Positions 40,316 to 50,864 of a DNA stretch of 64,000 nucleotides are shown in pieces (within the stretch, counting starts at the first letter, position 1; each line of letters opens with the position of its first letter). Below the pieces are notes generated by a model. The model had not been told where the DNA came from. It was given only the letters and a program-made list of their open reading frames with translations, and searched no databases. The stretch is from Tritrichomonas musculus (Eukaryota > Parabasalia > Tritrichomonadida > Tritrichomonadidae). A program made the position numbers and the translations under genes. Location of the stretch: contig JAPFFF010000075.1 of NCBI GenBank assembly GCA_039105265.1, positions 124,001-188,000 on the forward strand. Direction: 5' to 3'.

Positions 40316-42258
40316 TTACTCTACTGTGTCATAATTAAAATTATTTTGAATTCCTTTGAAAACAAATAACAAAGCTTTGGCATAATCTTCTCGATTTGTA
40401 ATTTTAAAATCTGGATTTTTATTCAATAGATTCATTGACATCTTCAGTGCATCATCTCCATCGCCATTGCAGCATTTAAAGTCAATAGCTTTCAATGTAA
40501 TCAAATATTCAATATTTACATCACGGTTATATCTGCAGGCATCAAACAAAGGTGTCTCACCGAATTCGTCTGTTGAGTTTATGTCAATCGCATCAGTTTC
40601 AACCAATAATTTCAATATTTCTATAACTCTTGATCTTGCAGCAATATGAAGATAAGTTTTGATCACTGATTTTGAGTCTTTCAAACATCCAACAAACTGA
40701 TTTTCGTAAATCCAATTTTTCGTGTCCTTTATTATAATTGTAGCAAGAGAGATTGTGTCTCAACTTTTTGAGAGAACTAATAGAAAAAAAATAGAAGAAA
40801 ATGTAGAATAATATTTACTGAATCTATTCATGTTAAAAAAAATGTATCTTTTTATGTTACAAAATTTTTACCGATCCTTCCTTTTGATGTAAGTCTCGGT
40901 AAAAATATAAAAAGATGCATCAATTTTTTTTTTACATGAATAATCTCAAAATATTATTCACCATTTTTCTCCTATTTTTCTTTCAATTTATTCTCTCAAA
41001 AAGTTGAGACACAATCTCTCTTGCTACAGTCCTTTATTATAATTATTTGATTCAAATTTATTTTATTTGAGTCCAATAAAACACGAACAAAGCTAGGTGA
41101 TTCAAGCAATATTGCATACTCAAGTGGATAAAATCCTCTTTTATCAGGAATGTTCGGATCTTCGCCATGGTCAATTAAGAAAGATGCTATTTCAGCTGTT
41201 TGTGATGAATTTACATTTATAAAATCACTATCAATGGATTTCTGAGAAGCGATTAGTGTGAAAAACGATTCACCTGTTGGCAACAGTTCATTAAAATTGA
41301 TTGTCTTCATTTTTTCATATTTATATGATTTATTCATCATATTAATTGATTCATCAGTGATATTTTTAATATAAAATGTAAATGCTGCAAAAATATCGCA
41401 TTTCTTTGGATCAAAACTTTGGCAATCTAAAATGTATTCAGCTATTTCTGTTCTTTTAATTTGAATCTTGGATGTTCATATCATCATCATTGATTTTAAT
41501 TAACTTTTTGAAAATTTCAAAATGGCCTTTTTCAACATCTATAAATATAGATTTAATTAACCGTGATTTAGCTTTATCAAAATATGGATGATTGATTATC
41601 AAATCGACTTTTTCAATGCCATTTTTTTCAACTGAATCCATTAAAGTTGTTCAAAATTAATATATTTACCCAATAATTGATCAGTTTTATTATACTGATA
41701 ATTAACATCAATAGACTTAATGGAACTTAGTAAATTAGAAATACTCCCAGATGAAAGATAAAATGCTTTATTAATATTGCTTTCTTCTGGGTCAAATCTT
41801 TCATTGTGAATAAGAAGATCAACAACATTTTTTAATTGTTCATTCACTGCTAATATTAATGCTGATTCATCTTCGAAATTTTTCGCATTTAAATTGGTTC
41901 TTGGATCTTCAATAAGCATTTTTGTTATTTCAAAATTGTGATTTAAAATCGAAACCATGAGTGGTGTATTTCCATTTGTAGGTGAACACAGATTAACATC
42001 TGTTTTCTGATTACGAAGAAGAATCTAAACAATATCGATTCCATTTTTTGTGCATGCATATAAAAGAGTTGTATAATCATTAACAAAACAATTTGGATCG
42101 ATTTCTTTAAATACAAGGATTCGCATCAAAACAGAAATCAAATAAAGGACAACTTTGACCTCAACAGCAGTAGGAATATGCTTACTATGGAGAGGAAACA
42201 ATTTATTAAGATTTGATGCGAATCCACACATTACATTTATCTGTGCGTACAAAGCCAA
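40316..42258 (-). pseudogene. Ankyrin-repeat gene, broken and carrying an insertion
   Basis: Minus-strand segments 42025-42258, 41641-42024, 41456-41641, 41045-41440 and 40316-40723 form one ankyrin protein: NDYTTLLYACTKNGIDIV, stop, ILLRNQKTDVN; GNTPLMVSILNHNFEITKML; ESALILAVNEQLKNVVDLLI; EIAEYILDCQSFDPKK; GFYPLEYAILLESPSFVRVL; TYLHIAARSRVIEILKLLVE; GETPLFDACRYNRDVNIEYL; stop at 40316. One in-frame TAG and about two frameshifts disrupt it. A foldback element splits the last third, and without the element and one target copy the reading is continuous (NQIIIIKDTKNWIYENQF). The N-terminus is unclear. Decay and insertion make function unlikely. Confidence 0.7.
40739..41028. mobile_element. Foldback element with 15-16 bp target duplication
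   Basis: About 290 bp, almost a full palindrome. The ends TGTAGCAAGAGAGATTGTGT (continuing CTCAACTTTTTGAGAGAA) are perfectly inverted over about 37 bp, and the arms stay complementary with gaps to the centre (CCGATCC ... TCGG near 40871-40899). The sequence GTCCTTTATTATAATT flanks both sides (40724-40739 and 41029-41044). The duplication is too long for Tc1/mariner (2), hAT (8) or MULE (9-11). No protein is encoded. Confidence 0.8.
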
Positions 42259-42631
42259 TGTAAAAATGAAGAAGATTACATAGCAATTTTAATGAAAGAA
42301 TTCAATTATATCAAGGAGAAATGTAAAGGTTCACCTAGGTTACCAAATTCACTAAGATTTTTTAAAGCTGAGTAAATCTTTTTTTTTTGATTATGTGTTT
42401 ATTAAAAGAAATATCAATGCCTTTTTCAATTACAATAATTGGCTAAAAATGATGGATTTTTGCTAGTTATATAATAGATAACTTAAGTAATGAATTATCA
42501 ATTATCAACTTTGAAAAAGTGGCAAACCTGATATCGATTCTCAAAATAACAAGCCCAGTCAGAATTAATCGTGAGTAAAAAAATCTACCCATATTTTTTA
42601 TTAGTATTTGAATTTAAATATATTATAAATA
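42259..42631. other. Intergenic with MITE-like end
   Basis: AT-rich. At about 42531-42560 the inverse of GGCTTGTTATTTTGAGAATC appears, matching the left end of the element at 7490-7969. I could not find the partner end, so this may be a solo or decayed copy. Confidence 0.4.
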
Positions 42632-42820
42632 ATGAAAATTATCCAGCCATTTTGGAGTAATTGATCAGATAATTATTCAGAAAAAGATGAATATTTACTA
42701 AATAAGCCTGATTACCAAAGATCTGAATTATTTTACAATAAAAAAGAGCTTGATATATCACGAACATTTTATTATTTGTATCAGAAATTAAAAGAATTTC
42801 TTGAAGAAAAACTTTTCTGA
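42632..42820 (+). pseudogene. Short coding relic of unknown family
   Basis: The ATG at 42632 gives MKIIQPFWSN, a TGA stop, then SDNYSEKDEYLLNKPDYQRS, ELFYNKKELDISRTFYYLYQ, KLKEFLEEKLF and a stop. Composition is clearly protein-like. I do not recognise the family. A MITE follows 18 bp downstream. Confidence 0.4.
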
Positions 42821-42838
42821 TACTCTGTATCGTCTTTT

Positions 42839-42987
42839 ATCCCTTTAGGCCGTATGCCGTTATTGAAGATTTTTTTTGTAAAGTATTCAAAAAGTTGCAC
42901 TTTTACCGTGTGCCGTAGAAGTTTTGTAAAATAAACTATTCAATGAACGACCAAATAGCCGTATTTTACAAAACCGCCGAAGGGCTA
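42839..42987 (+). mobile_element. 150-bp MULE-like MITE, copy 1
   Basis: The ends are ATCCCTTTAGGCCG and, inverted, TAGCCCTTCGGCGG (imperfect terminal repeats). The flanks ATCGTCTTTT (42829-42838) and ATCGTCTTTA (42988-42997) are a 10-bp target duplication with one difference. A second copy in the opposite orientation is at 53263-53412 and is over 90% identical by eye. GC content is far above the surroundings. Confidence 0.8.
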
Positions 42988-43189
42988 ATCGTCTTTATAT
43001 AAAAATATATTTTCCTTAATTTTTCACTATTAATAATAAATATATATATATATATTTACAATATAAATTAAAATAAATAATTATATATCAATACAATAAA
43101 TAATAAATATAAGTAATAAGCAATTTTACTTGCCATAACTATGAGAAAACTAATTTTTTTTATTGAATTTGAGAGCTTGCTTTTTTTGA

Positions 43190-46154
43190 TTATGTGTTAT
43201 GCTTTTGGAAACATTTTATAATTTCACTACTGTATGCTGTTTCAACTGGAGTTTTTCCATTCAATAAAAATAAAAATTTTATTTCAGAATAAAAAAAAAA
43301 AGAATTTTATTCTTTGCATTTACATCAATATTTTTATGACTCAAAAGAAGATTTATAATATTTGTATCATAATTATCAACTGCTATATGTAGTGATGTAC
43401 CATTAAAAATATATTTAAATATCATAAAACAAAAAATATGTGGAGATTTGATAAATAATTTTTGTATGAAATTGAATAAAAAATTAAACTTAAAAATTAC
43501 ATAAAAAAATATTCAAAAGATAAAATTTCATTAAATTTATATTGATGAATGATATAAATAATATAAATCTTTCAGATATCATTTAATAAATCAATTAGAA
43601 TTTTATGAAATTTTTTTTTTCTGAAATAAAATTATAAAAAAGAATTGAAACATGATAAAAATGATAAAATTTCAAAATTCCATGAAAAAACATAAATAAT
43701 GAATATCATCAAAAAAAGAAAACATATATCATTTAAATTAATGAAGAAATATCATTTACAATAAAATGAATAAAATCATATAAAAATTTATAATATAAAA
43801 TTAAATAAATGAATTAATATTGAAAATAGCATTTTCATAAAAATAAATATAATAAAAAACTTCATTGGAAAATAAAAAAGAAAACTGTATTAAAATATTA
43901 AATTTCATAATTCTAGATTCATTAAAATATTTAATCTAAAATTGAATTAATCTATAAATTTGAATTAAATTAAAACAAATTAATTTTTTGTAATGTAATA
44001 AAAAACATTTGATTTTTAATGTGATTAAAATAAAATAAATAAGAATTGAATAAAATATTGAAATGAAAAATTTCATTAAACAATAATTGTTAGAAATGAT
44101 ATGAATAAACTTTTAAAAATTGCATTTAAAATAAAATAAATTAAATATGATTAATGAAATAAAGTATTAAAACATAATAAAAAAAAAAGAATTCAAAACG
44201 TTGAATCTTGCATTAACATCAATATTAGGATGCTCTAATAAAACTTTAACTATATCTGCCTTTTTATATTTAACTGCTAGTGTTAATGCTGTATAATCAA
44301 TTTTTTTCTATATAATTTCATTAAATATGTAATTTTAAATTGAATAAAAGAAATTGTATTTTTAAACTATATTAATAATAATAATAAAATCTTATAAAAT
44401 TCTAGAAAGTTCAAATTTGATAAAAATTTATTATTTTTTATAATTCTATTAGAAAAATAATTGTAATTTTATGAAAAAGTAAATTGTTTGATATTGGATT
44501 TTTAAAAGAAAAAAATTATTTGAAATTTCATTCAAAATAAATGTTCAAAAAAAGGTAATTACACTCTTTTTAATTCAATTTTTTTTCTGAGAAAAGTTGA
44601 TGAATATGGAATATTTTTACTTCAAAAATAATAAAATTATTATTTGCCTAGAGACATATTTGATTACAAAATTTTGGAGCATAATACCTATGAATAATTG
44701 ATTTACCAATTTTCAAAAAAATATGAGAAAATATGAGGAGTTATTATTTTTTTGTTTTGATACTTTAAAATTTTATTAATAAAATAAATTCACTTGTAAT
44801 AAATAAAGCAAATTAAATAATTAACTTTTGTGAAGCTATATATTTATATTTTATTTGTATTTGAATAAAAAAAACTATTTTTCTTAAAAAATATATTGTA
44901 GACTATTTTATAATTGGATATATTTATATTTATTTATAAATTGCATATAAATAAAAAGATTATTTTAATTTTTATCTAGGAATTTTCGAGATATAAAGAA
45001 CACAAAATTTATGGTGAATACAAAAGCTGTTATAGGTCAATAAAAGAATTTATATCAAAATTGAATGTTTTTTTTCCTTTCAAAATTTCAAAGCATGAAT
45101 ATTTAATGTCTCAAAATTGAATTCCCAAGTGCAAAGTCTCAAAATTGAATATTTTACATTTTTTTATCTATTTATATATAGATAAAAAGAAAAATGAAAT
45201 TTTAATTTATTATCTGTTATTATTTTATTTTATTTTATTTTATCAACTTATTTATCATTATTTATAGTCATATATTATTTTCAATTTAATCAAATTGTAA
45301 ACCTCTCAAAAATTATAAATTAAAATATCTTGAAAATTCCTAGATAGAATTTTAAAATTTATTTGATAAAATTTGCTAAATATAAAGTAATTAATTATAA
45401 TTAAATATGCATGGAAATTATCATATACATCAAAGTGTAATTACCTTTGTTCAAAATGACATAAAGATAGAACTAAAATTATAATTTGATTGACCTCAAT
45501 TTTTGGATGTTTTAATAATAATTTTACTAGTTCTGGATTTCCACTCAAAACGGAAAGCGTCAAAAGAGTCATATCAAAATTGAAAAATTAAAATTTCATT
45601 AAAATGAATTAATTTAATTTTATAAATTTTAGAATTTTTAAATAGTATTAATATTAACTTTAAACATGATTAAACAAAATAAATTATTCGAAATTTTATT
45701 AAAATAATTTTTTGATTGAATTACATAAAACAATTCTAGCTTCAAATATTATTAATTTTAAAAAGAATTGTAACTTTATTCAAATTTTATGGATTTTAAA
45801 ATTGTATTAAATAATATTTATTATTTTAACTCTATTGAAATCAAAGATATATAATTGTATTAAACAAAAAAAAATCTGAAATTTCATTAAATATTAAAAA
45901 AAAAAAAAATTGTATAAATCATATTAACGTCAACATTTGGATCATCTAATAAAACTTTTACAACATTAATAGAATCTGCATTTATTGCTACATATAATGG
46001 AGATCTATTAAATATATTATTTTATAAATTTCATTAAAAATATAAGATTATTAAACGAAATTAAATGCTTATAAAAAAAAAATTACATAAAAAAAAAATA
46101 TAAAGAAACTGAATAAAATTATAATTTAAAATAGTATTAAAAAGAAATTCATTT
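43190..46154 (-). pseudogene. Scattered ankyrin islands of the minus-strand DUF3447 gene
   Basis: Downstream of the DUF3447 ORF (46155-47351), single ankyrin repeats occur as islands on the same strand: about 46010-45908 (SPLYVAINADSINVVKVLLD, DPNVDVN), 45587-45485 (MTLLTLSVLSGNPELVKLLL, KHPKIEVN), 44306-44190 (YTALTLAVKYKKADIVKVLL, EHPNIDVN), 43412-43310 (GTSLHIAVDNYDTNIINLLL, SHKNIDVN), and a terminal half-repeat, GKTPVETAYSSEIIKCFQKH, ending at a TAA at 43190. Spacers of about 320-1180 bp, and one of about 45 bp before the last, are AT-rich with many stops. As in the 863-6516 locus, the breaks fall between the DVN end of one repeat and the next T-A/L start. I saw no parabasalid splice motifs. 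Confidence 0.6.
44975..45344. mobile_element. MITE inside an ankyrin spacer
   Basis: The ends TCTAGGAATTTTCGAGATAT and, inverted, TCTAGGAATTTTCAAGATAT are flanked by TA at 44973-44974 and 45345-45346. Size 370 bp with no coding capacity. It lies in the longest spacer of the minus-strand scattered-ankyrin locus. Confidence 0.7.
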
Positions 46155-47351
46155 TCAATTTTGTAAAATAAATAAAGAAAAAATTCCATAAGAAATATAT
46201 AAAGAAATCTTATGTATTTTCAATGTATCAAAATAAAAATATTTGTGAATTGTTTTTTCATTAATATTAAATTCTGGATTTTTAATTAAAATTTTTACAG
46301 CATTAGCATAATTGTATTCACAAAAACAGTATAAAATATTGTAATACGCTGATTTATTGTCAGCAAAAGAATTAATATTTTCCAATAATAATTCAATATT
46401 ATCTGAAATATATTCAAAATTATTATATCTAATGGCATCATTCAAAAAGTTGGCATTTTCAGAATAATTTTCTATTAAATAATAACCTATATCGTTTGCA
46501 TAACATCTTATTGCTTCTTTAATGCATAAATTGTAATCATCATCTTCTGGTTTAATTGAATTTTCTTCTATAAGGTGAATTATTTCTGAATTTTGACCAT
46601 GAATAGAATAATTCCATATTTTTGGCATAATTTTAGCTTTATTTACCAATAAATATTTAAAAATTTGAACTGCTCCATTAAATGCTGCATATTCAATAAA
46701 GCTCACATTTTTATCTATTAAAACATAATTTGTTTCATATTCACTTTTTCCATAAGCGTCAACACTTTTGTTGTTTTTATTAACAAATTCAATAAATTGG
46801 TTAAGAGAATCGTTTCGAATCAATCCAAAAGAAATTTTTTCACTTTCCCCTGATTTTTTTAATGATATGATTTGTGGATCAACATCTTCTTTTATTTCCG
46901 GTATTTTGGTTCCAAATTCATAATTAATTGAAAGATACGTCATGCCACTATATCCGAATATATCGAAAATTATACGATAGATATCATAATTAATGGAAAT
47001 AATTTTTTCATGTAATAGAAAGTAAAGAATTCGAATATTTACTTTGAAAATAAGAAATATATCAAAATCCGAAAATAATCTTTTCATATCATCGAGATAA
47101 TAATTAATAATTGCTTCTACTTTTTGGAAAAAATCTTTTCCACGGCGATGATAATTGGATATTCTGGAAATAAGATTCAAAAATAATTTTAGATCATTTG
47201 CATCTTCTAAATTTTTTTGATCTTTTAAAAAATCTATTAAATTTTTGAAATTCTGGTCATTTTTTTCTTCATTGTCAAGAAAATTGAGAACTCTCTCTTG
47301 TATTTGAGCCATTTTGGTAAAATATTCTTTAATTAATGAATTTTGATCCAT
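46155..47351 (-). CDS. DUF3447 ankyrin-type protein, N-terminal module
   Basis: The 398-residue ORF begins at ATG (MDQNSLIKEYFTKMAQIQER). It shows the same order as the plus-strand DUF3447 ORFs: DLKLFLNLISRISNYHRRGK, KKSGESEKISFGLIRNDSLN, FIEYAAFNGAVQIFKYLLVN, IWNYSIHGQNSEIIHLIEEN, EAIRCYANDIGYYLIENYSE, and a first ankyrin half-repeat YANAVKILIKNPEFNINEKT just before the stop. The remaining ankyrin repeats are scattered to 43190. A role in protein binding is inferred from the family. Upstream lies a 112-bp tandem duplication that probably covers its promoter. Confidence 0.8.
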   Translation of the reverse strand: MDQNSLIKEYFTKMAQIQERVLNFLDNEEKNDQNFKNLIDFLKDQKNLEDANDLKLFLNLISRISNYHRRGKDFFQKVEAIINYYLDDMKRLFSDFDIFLIFKVNIRILYFLLHEKIISINYDIYRIIFDIFGYSGMTYLSINYEFGTKIPEIKEDVDPQIISLKKSGESEKISFGLIRNDSLNQFIEFVNKNNKSVDAYGKSEYETNYVLIDKNVSFIEYAAFNGAVQIFKYLLVNKAKIMPKIWNYSIHGQNSEIIHLIEENSIKPEDDDYNLCIKEAIRCYANDIGYYLIENYSENANFLNDAIRYNNFEYISDNIELLLENINSFADNKSAYYNILYCFCEYNYANAVKILIKNPEFNINEKTIHKYFYFDTLKIHKISLYISYGIFSLFILQN

Positions 47352-47367
47352 TATTATGTTATTTTTT

Positions 47368-47591
47368 GATAGATAAAAAAATGGGAACTTTTCAAAAATT
47401 TTTTCTCAATTTTTTTCGAAAAATTTTAATTCAATTTTTCTGTTCCATTGTCTATCTATTGTAATTTAATTCAAAAATTGATAGATAAAAAAGTGGGAAC
47501 TTTTCAAAAAAAATTTCTCAATTTTTTTACGAAAAATTTTAATTCAATTTTTCTGTTCCATTGTCTATCGATTGTAATTTAATTCAAAAAT
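47368..47591. repeat. 112-bp tandem duplication
   Basis: Two copies (47368-47479 and 47480-47591) begin GATAGATAAAAAARTGGGAA and differ at only a few bases. They lie directly upstream of the minus-strand DUF3447 ATG at 47351 and immediately before the plus-strand coding relic at about 47600. Confidence 0.85.
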
Positions 47592-47599
47592 TTAAACCA

Positions 47600-48534
47600 A
47601 AAATTTTTACTTAAATCTAAAAAGGACATTGAGCAAAGATACTTCAGAATTGAAACACAATACGATAGTTTTAAATATATATTATCACTTCGAGAGGACC
47701 AGCAGGACTCAAAATCTTTAAACAGCGACGGAAAAATCAAAAATTCTTCAAATATCCGAACCCAACAAAACGATAATTCAAATATTGTAGATGGTTTTAT
47801 TGTTTACAGAGATTCTAAATGCTTGAATAAAGAATATATACTCACAAATAAACCAAAAAAAATGATGATATTTCCTTTTGAGAAAAAATGGAATTTCCAT
47901 TTATTGTCAGTTTTTCTTAATGAATTAAATGAATTTATAAAATCGGATTATTCATTTCGAACTAAAAATTCAAATAAAGGAAAAGTTATTAAATTTCATT
48001 TTATAAGCAGCTTAAATGCTAATTTTCATGTTTTTATAACGATAACTTCCGAAGATATAACAGTAAAAGTATCTACTTTGTTTTTATTTAGAAGATGTAA
48101 AATTGATATTTTAAGATCAATAGAGAAACCAAATATAAGTACAAAAAAAAATAGCTAAAGGTGAAGATACTATTCAATTTTATAAACTTTTCCTTATTTC
48201 TAATTCTTCAGATGCAATTTTAAATGACCAACCTCTTGTTTTTTTTTCAAAATTTGATTTTTCAAATAGTTTTCATTTTTTCGCTAAACATTTTAATGAT
48301 TTTCATATTAGTCTAATTAATGATTATCGATGCTTAAATAATTATTTTTCTCTATTTTGTAATATTAAAGAAAAAACAGTTAATTGTTTGCAACATTTAA
48401 AAGACCATGGTTTGAAAGGTTTTTTAGAAGAAATAAAAACTGAAAAAGGCTGTTATGGAATTGACATTCCCTGTTCACATAGACTAGAAAAAGGTGCAGA
48501 ATTTAGTGAATTAAAAAGATTGAGTAAAATATAA
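47600..48534 (+). pseudogene. Unknown protein, 5'-truncated with one frameshift
   Basis: Open reading from about 47600 (LLKSKKDIEQRYFRIETQYD, FIVYRDSKCLNKEYILTNKP, EKKWNFHLLSVFLNELNEFI) has no in-frame ATG at its head. At about 48150 an A-run shifts the frame. The next frame continues KGEDTIQFYKLFLISNSSDA, DQPLVFFSKFDFSNSFHFFA, CNIKEKTVNCLQHLKDHGLK and GFLEEIKTEKGCYGIDIPCS to a stop at 48532-48534. The total is about 310 residues of believable protein. I do not recognise the family. A one-base slip in poly-A could also be a sequencing error. Confidence 0.5.
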
Positions 48535-48677
48535 TTTTAATATTCTAATATGATTTTATAATTTATTTATATATTTTTGTTCTTTTTTTATGAATTTTTT
48601 TCGAAAAATTTTAACATTTTAAATTGAGATAAAATTTTTCGAAAAAAGTTCCATTTTTGAATGTTAGTATTCAAATA

Positions 48678-49631
48678 GAGATTTTAAACGCTCATCCTTT
48701 TGAATTTATTTGAAAGAACTATCACAATTATTTGAGATTATTTTTTTTTGCAGTTGATGATGTTAAAAATTCGTAATTTCTCAGAATTTTTCTGAACAAA
48801 GTTGAATGGTCGGAGGAAAAAAAATAAAGTATTGAAAAAAACTTTTATTAATTATTTTTTCTCTTATCTTGATAAAAATTAAATAAATCAATTATTTTCC
48901 TGACTAAATATGTTTTCCATCCTGATTGTTAATTGAGAATGAAGCAAATCCTCTGACAAATATCAAATTATTTAATAATCGAAAAAAAGGTTTTGAAAAT
49001 TGTAAAATCTCATTAAACTTCTCGAGCATAAAGAATTTATATCAACATTTGAAATTGATGAAAATTTTGCTCCTCTCTTTAAAATATTATTATTGAAAAT
49101 TGAGATTATACTTATAAAAGCCTGACAGTCTTGACAATTTTTTGAATGTTTATAATAACTTCTTTTTCGTAAATGGCATGACTTTTTCTTATACGAACAA
49201 AAAGGACAATAACTTTAAAAATTCTCATGTGGAAAATACTTTATACCGTATCTCGCGAATCGTCGAACATTTTTGTTATATTCCGTATAATCGTTTTTTG
49301 AATCTATTTTTTTTAAAATATCGATTATAAGATGAGAACCTAGCGGCAGCATTTTAATAAAAATTATCTTAAAAATTCAATGCTTTAAAGATTTTAATAT
49401 TATTATATTAATATCTTTTAAAATATTTCACATAATAGAATTATAAAGGATGTTTTATTGTATAAATAAAATATTAAATATATAAATAAATATATACAAA
49501 CATATATATATATTTAATTGGAATAATATTGAAATGAAGATTGAACATAATTATTTCTAAAAAAAATTATCTGAATTTTTTTTATCTCCATTGAAAAAAA
49601 ATTGAATGAATAGTTGAGCGTTTAAAATCTC
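48678..49631. mobile_element. Tc1/mariner-type relic, about 950 bp
   Basis: The ends GAGATTTTAAACGCTCA and its exact inverse are flanked by TA at 48676-48677 and 49632-49633. Outside, related but not identical sequence with TATTCAAATAG and TTTCGAAAAAGTTCC continues on both sides, so the terminal repeat may be longer in ancestral form. The interior has no intact ORF. It is old and degraded. Confidence 0.6.
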
Positions 49632-49633
49632 TA

Positions 49634-50130
49634 TATTCAAATAGTATTCAAATAGAAAATTGAATGAAAAATTTCGAAAAAGTTCCTTTTTTTTATCTAT
49701 TTTTTTTAAACGTTATAACTTTTTAATTCAAAAAAATCCGTTTTTATATAATTTCATAGTTTATGCTACCTACTTTTTGATTGAAAGAATTTTTTTTTTC
49801 GAACATGTTATGTAAACTTTTTCAAACAAACAAATAAACTTCTTAAAATTTGAAAGCATTATTAAAGATTATTCGTTCGTTTAATATCTCAGAATATTTT
49901 ATAATTGTACAAATTATTTTATTATAATAATGATTAATATGAATAAAATTTTTATATCATGAGTGAATTATCAAAAGAAACTTATTAATTAAAATAATGA
50001 AAATGTGCGATAAGTATTCGTTAATGTCATAAAAAATAATGCTTCTCTTTTGATGAATAATGTCAGCAATTGAACAGATTTTCATCACATACATCGAAAT
50101 TGTAATATTTTTAGGCGACTTTTTGACTGC
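49634..50130. other. Intergenic, no gene seen
   Basis: AT-rich, no supported gene or repeat. Confidence 0.5.
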
Positions 50131-50619
50131 TTAAAGGTTGATGAAGTCATCTTCATCTTTATCACTGATCGCTGCTGCATGAAAACAACCCCCGAAAAGT
50201 GAAATTGGTTCCACATCACCGATTTCAAGAAAAACTGGGTCACCACCTTTTATTGCAGTAGACAAGCTGCCTTCCATCGCCACTGATTTTTGAAAACATG
50301 TAAAGAGTGCAATTAAAACAGCAGACAGCTGATATCGGAGCGAGCTGTCTTTGATTGAAAACTCAGAGAACTGACTGATTTTAGTTTTCATGAGAGAACT
50401 TGAGATTTGGCCATCATTATTGTCGCCAATTCCAAGCAGTGAACCACCTCTTGTGACCAACACAGTGTGATCAAAGTAAACTGAGTAAGACAGAAGTGAA
50501 GAAGAATCGAGTGACGAATTCAGAGGAGGGAAGATGACTGGTTTGCCAAATTTACCAAGTAGATTGTACATATCATCACCGCCAACAATAATTGTTGTTG
50601 TTGTTTTTGAAAGCCGAAA
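50131..50619 (-). CDS. RCC1-like repeat protein, short
   Basis: Open from about 50619 (FRLSKTTTIIVGGDDMYNLL) with the first ATG at 50571. The product carries HTVLVTRGGSLLGIGDNNDG, a typical RCC1 blade, and LFGGCFHAAAISDKDEDDFI near the end. Intact trichomonad RCC1-like proteins are longer (several blades and a C-terminal domain), so this 146-163 residue ORF is a truncated gene or an independent short one. RCC1-like repeats form beta-propellers that bind proteins or chromatin. No clear start context; function uncertain. Confidence 0.5.
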   Translation of the reverse strand, partial: FRLSKTTTTIIVGGDDMYNLLGKFGKPVIFPPLNSSLDSSSLLSYSVYFDHTVLVTRGGSLLGIGDNNDGQISSSLMKTKISQFSEFSIKDSSLRYQLSAVLIALFTCFQKSVAMEGSLSTAIKGGDPVFLEIGDVEPISLFGGCFHAAAISDKDEDDFINL

Positions 50620-50864
50620 TCTTTTGATTCAAATAAACTCCATTTTTATAATAATATTTAAAAATTTGAAAAAAATCCAAGGAAAACTATATATACAATA
50701 TTTTATAGTTATTTTCAAAATTTATTGATAATTTTTTAAGATAAACTGATATTATTTTTCAATATAAATCTCTCAAAAAAAATTTCTATATTATTTTTTC
50801 AATTAGAAAAAAATAAATTTCTCAATTGCTCAGAATTTTATTATAATAAAAATGATCATTTTTA

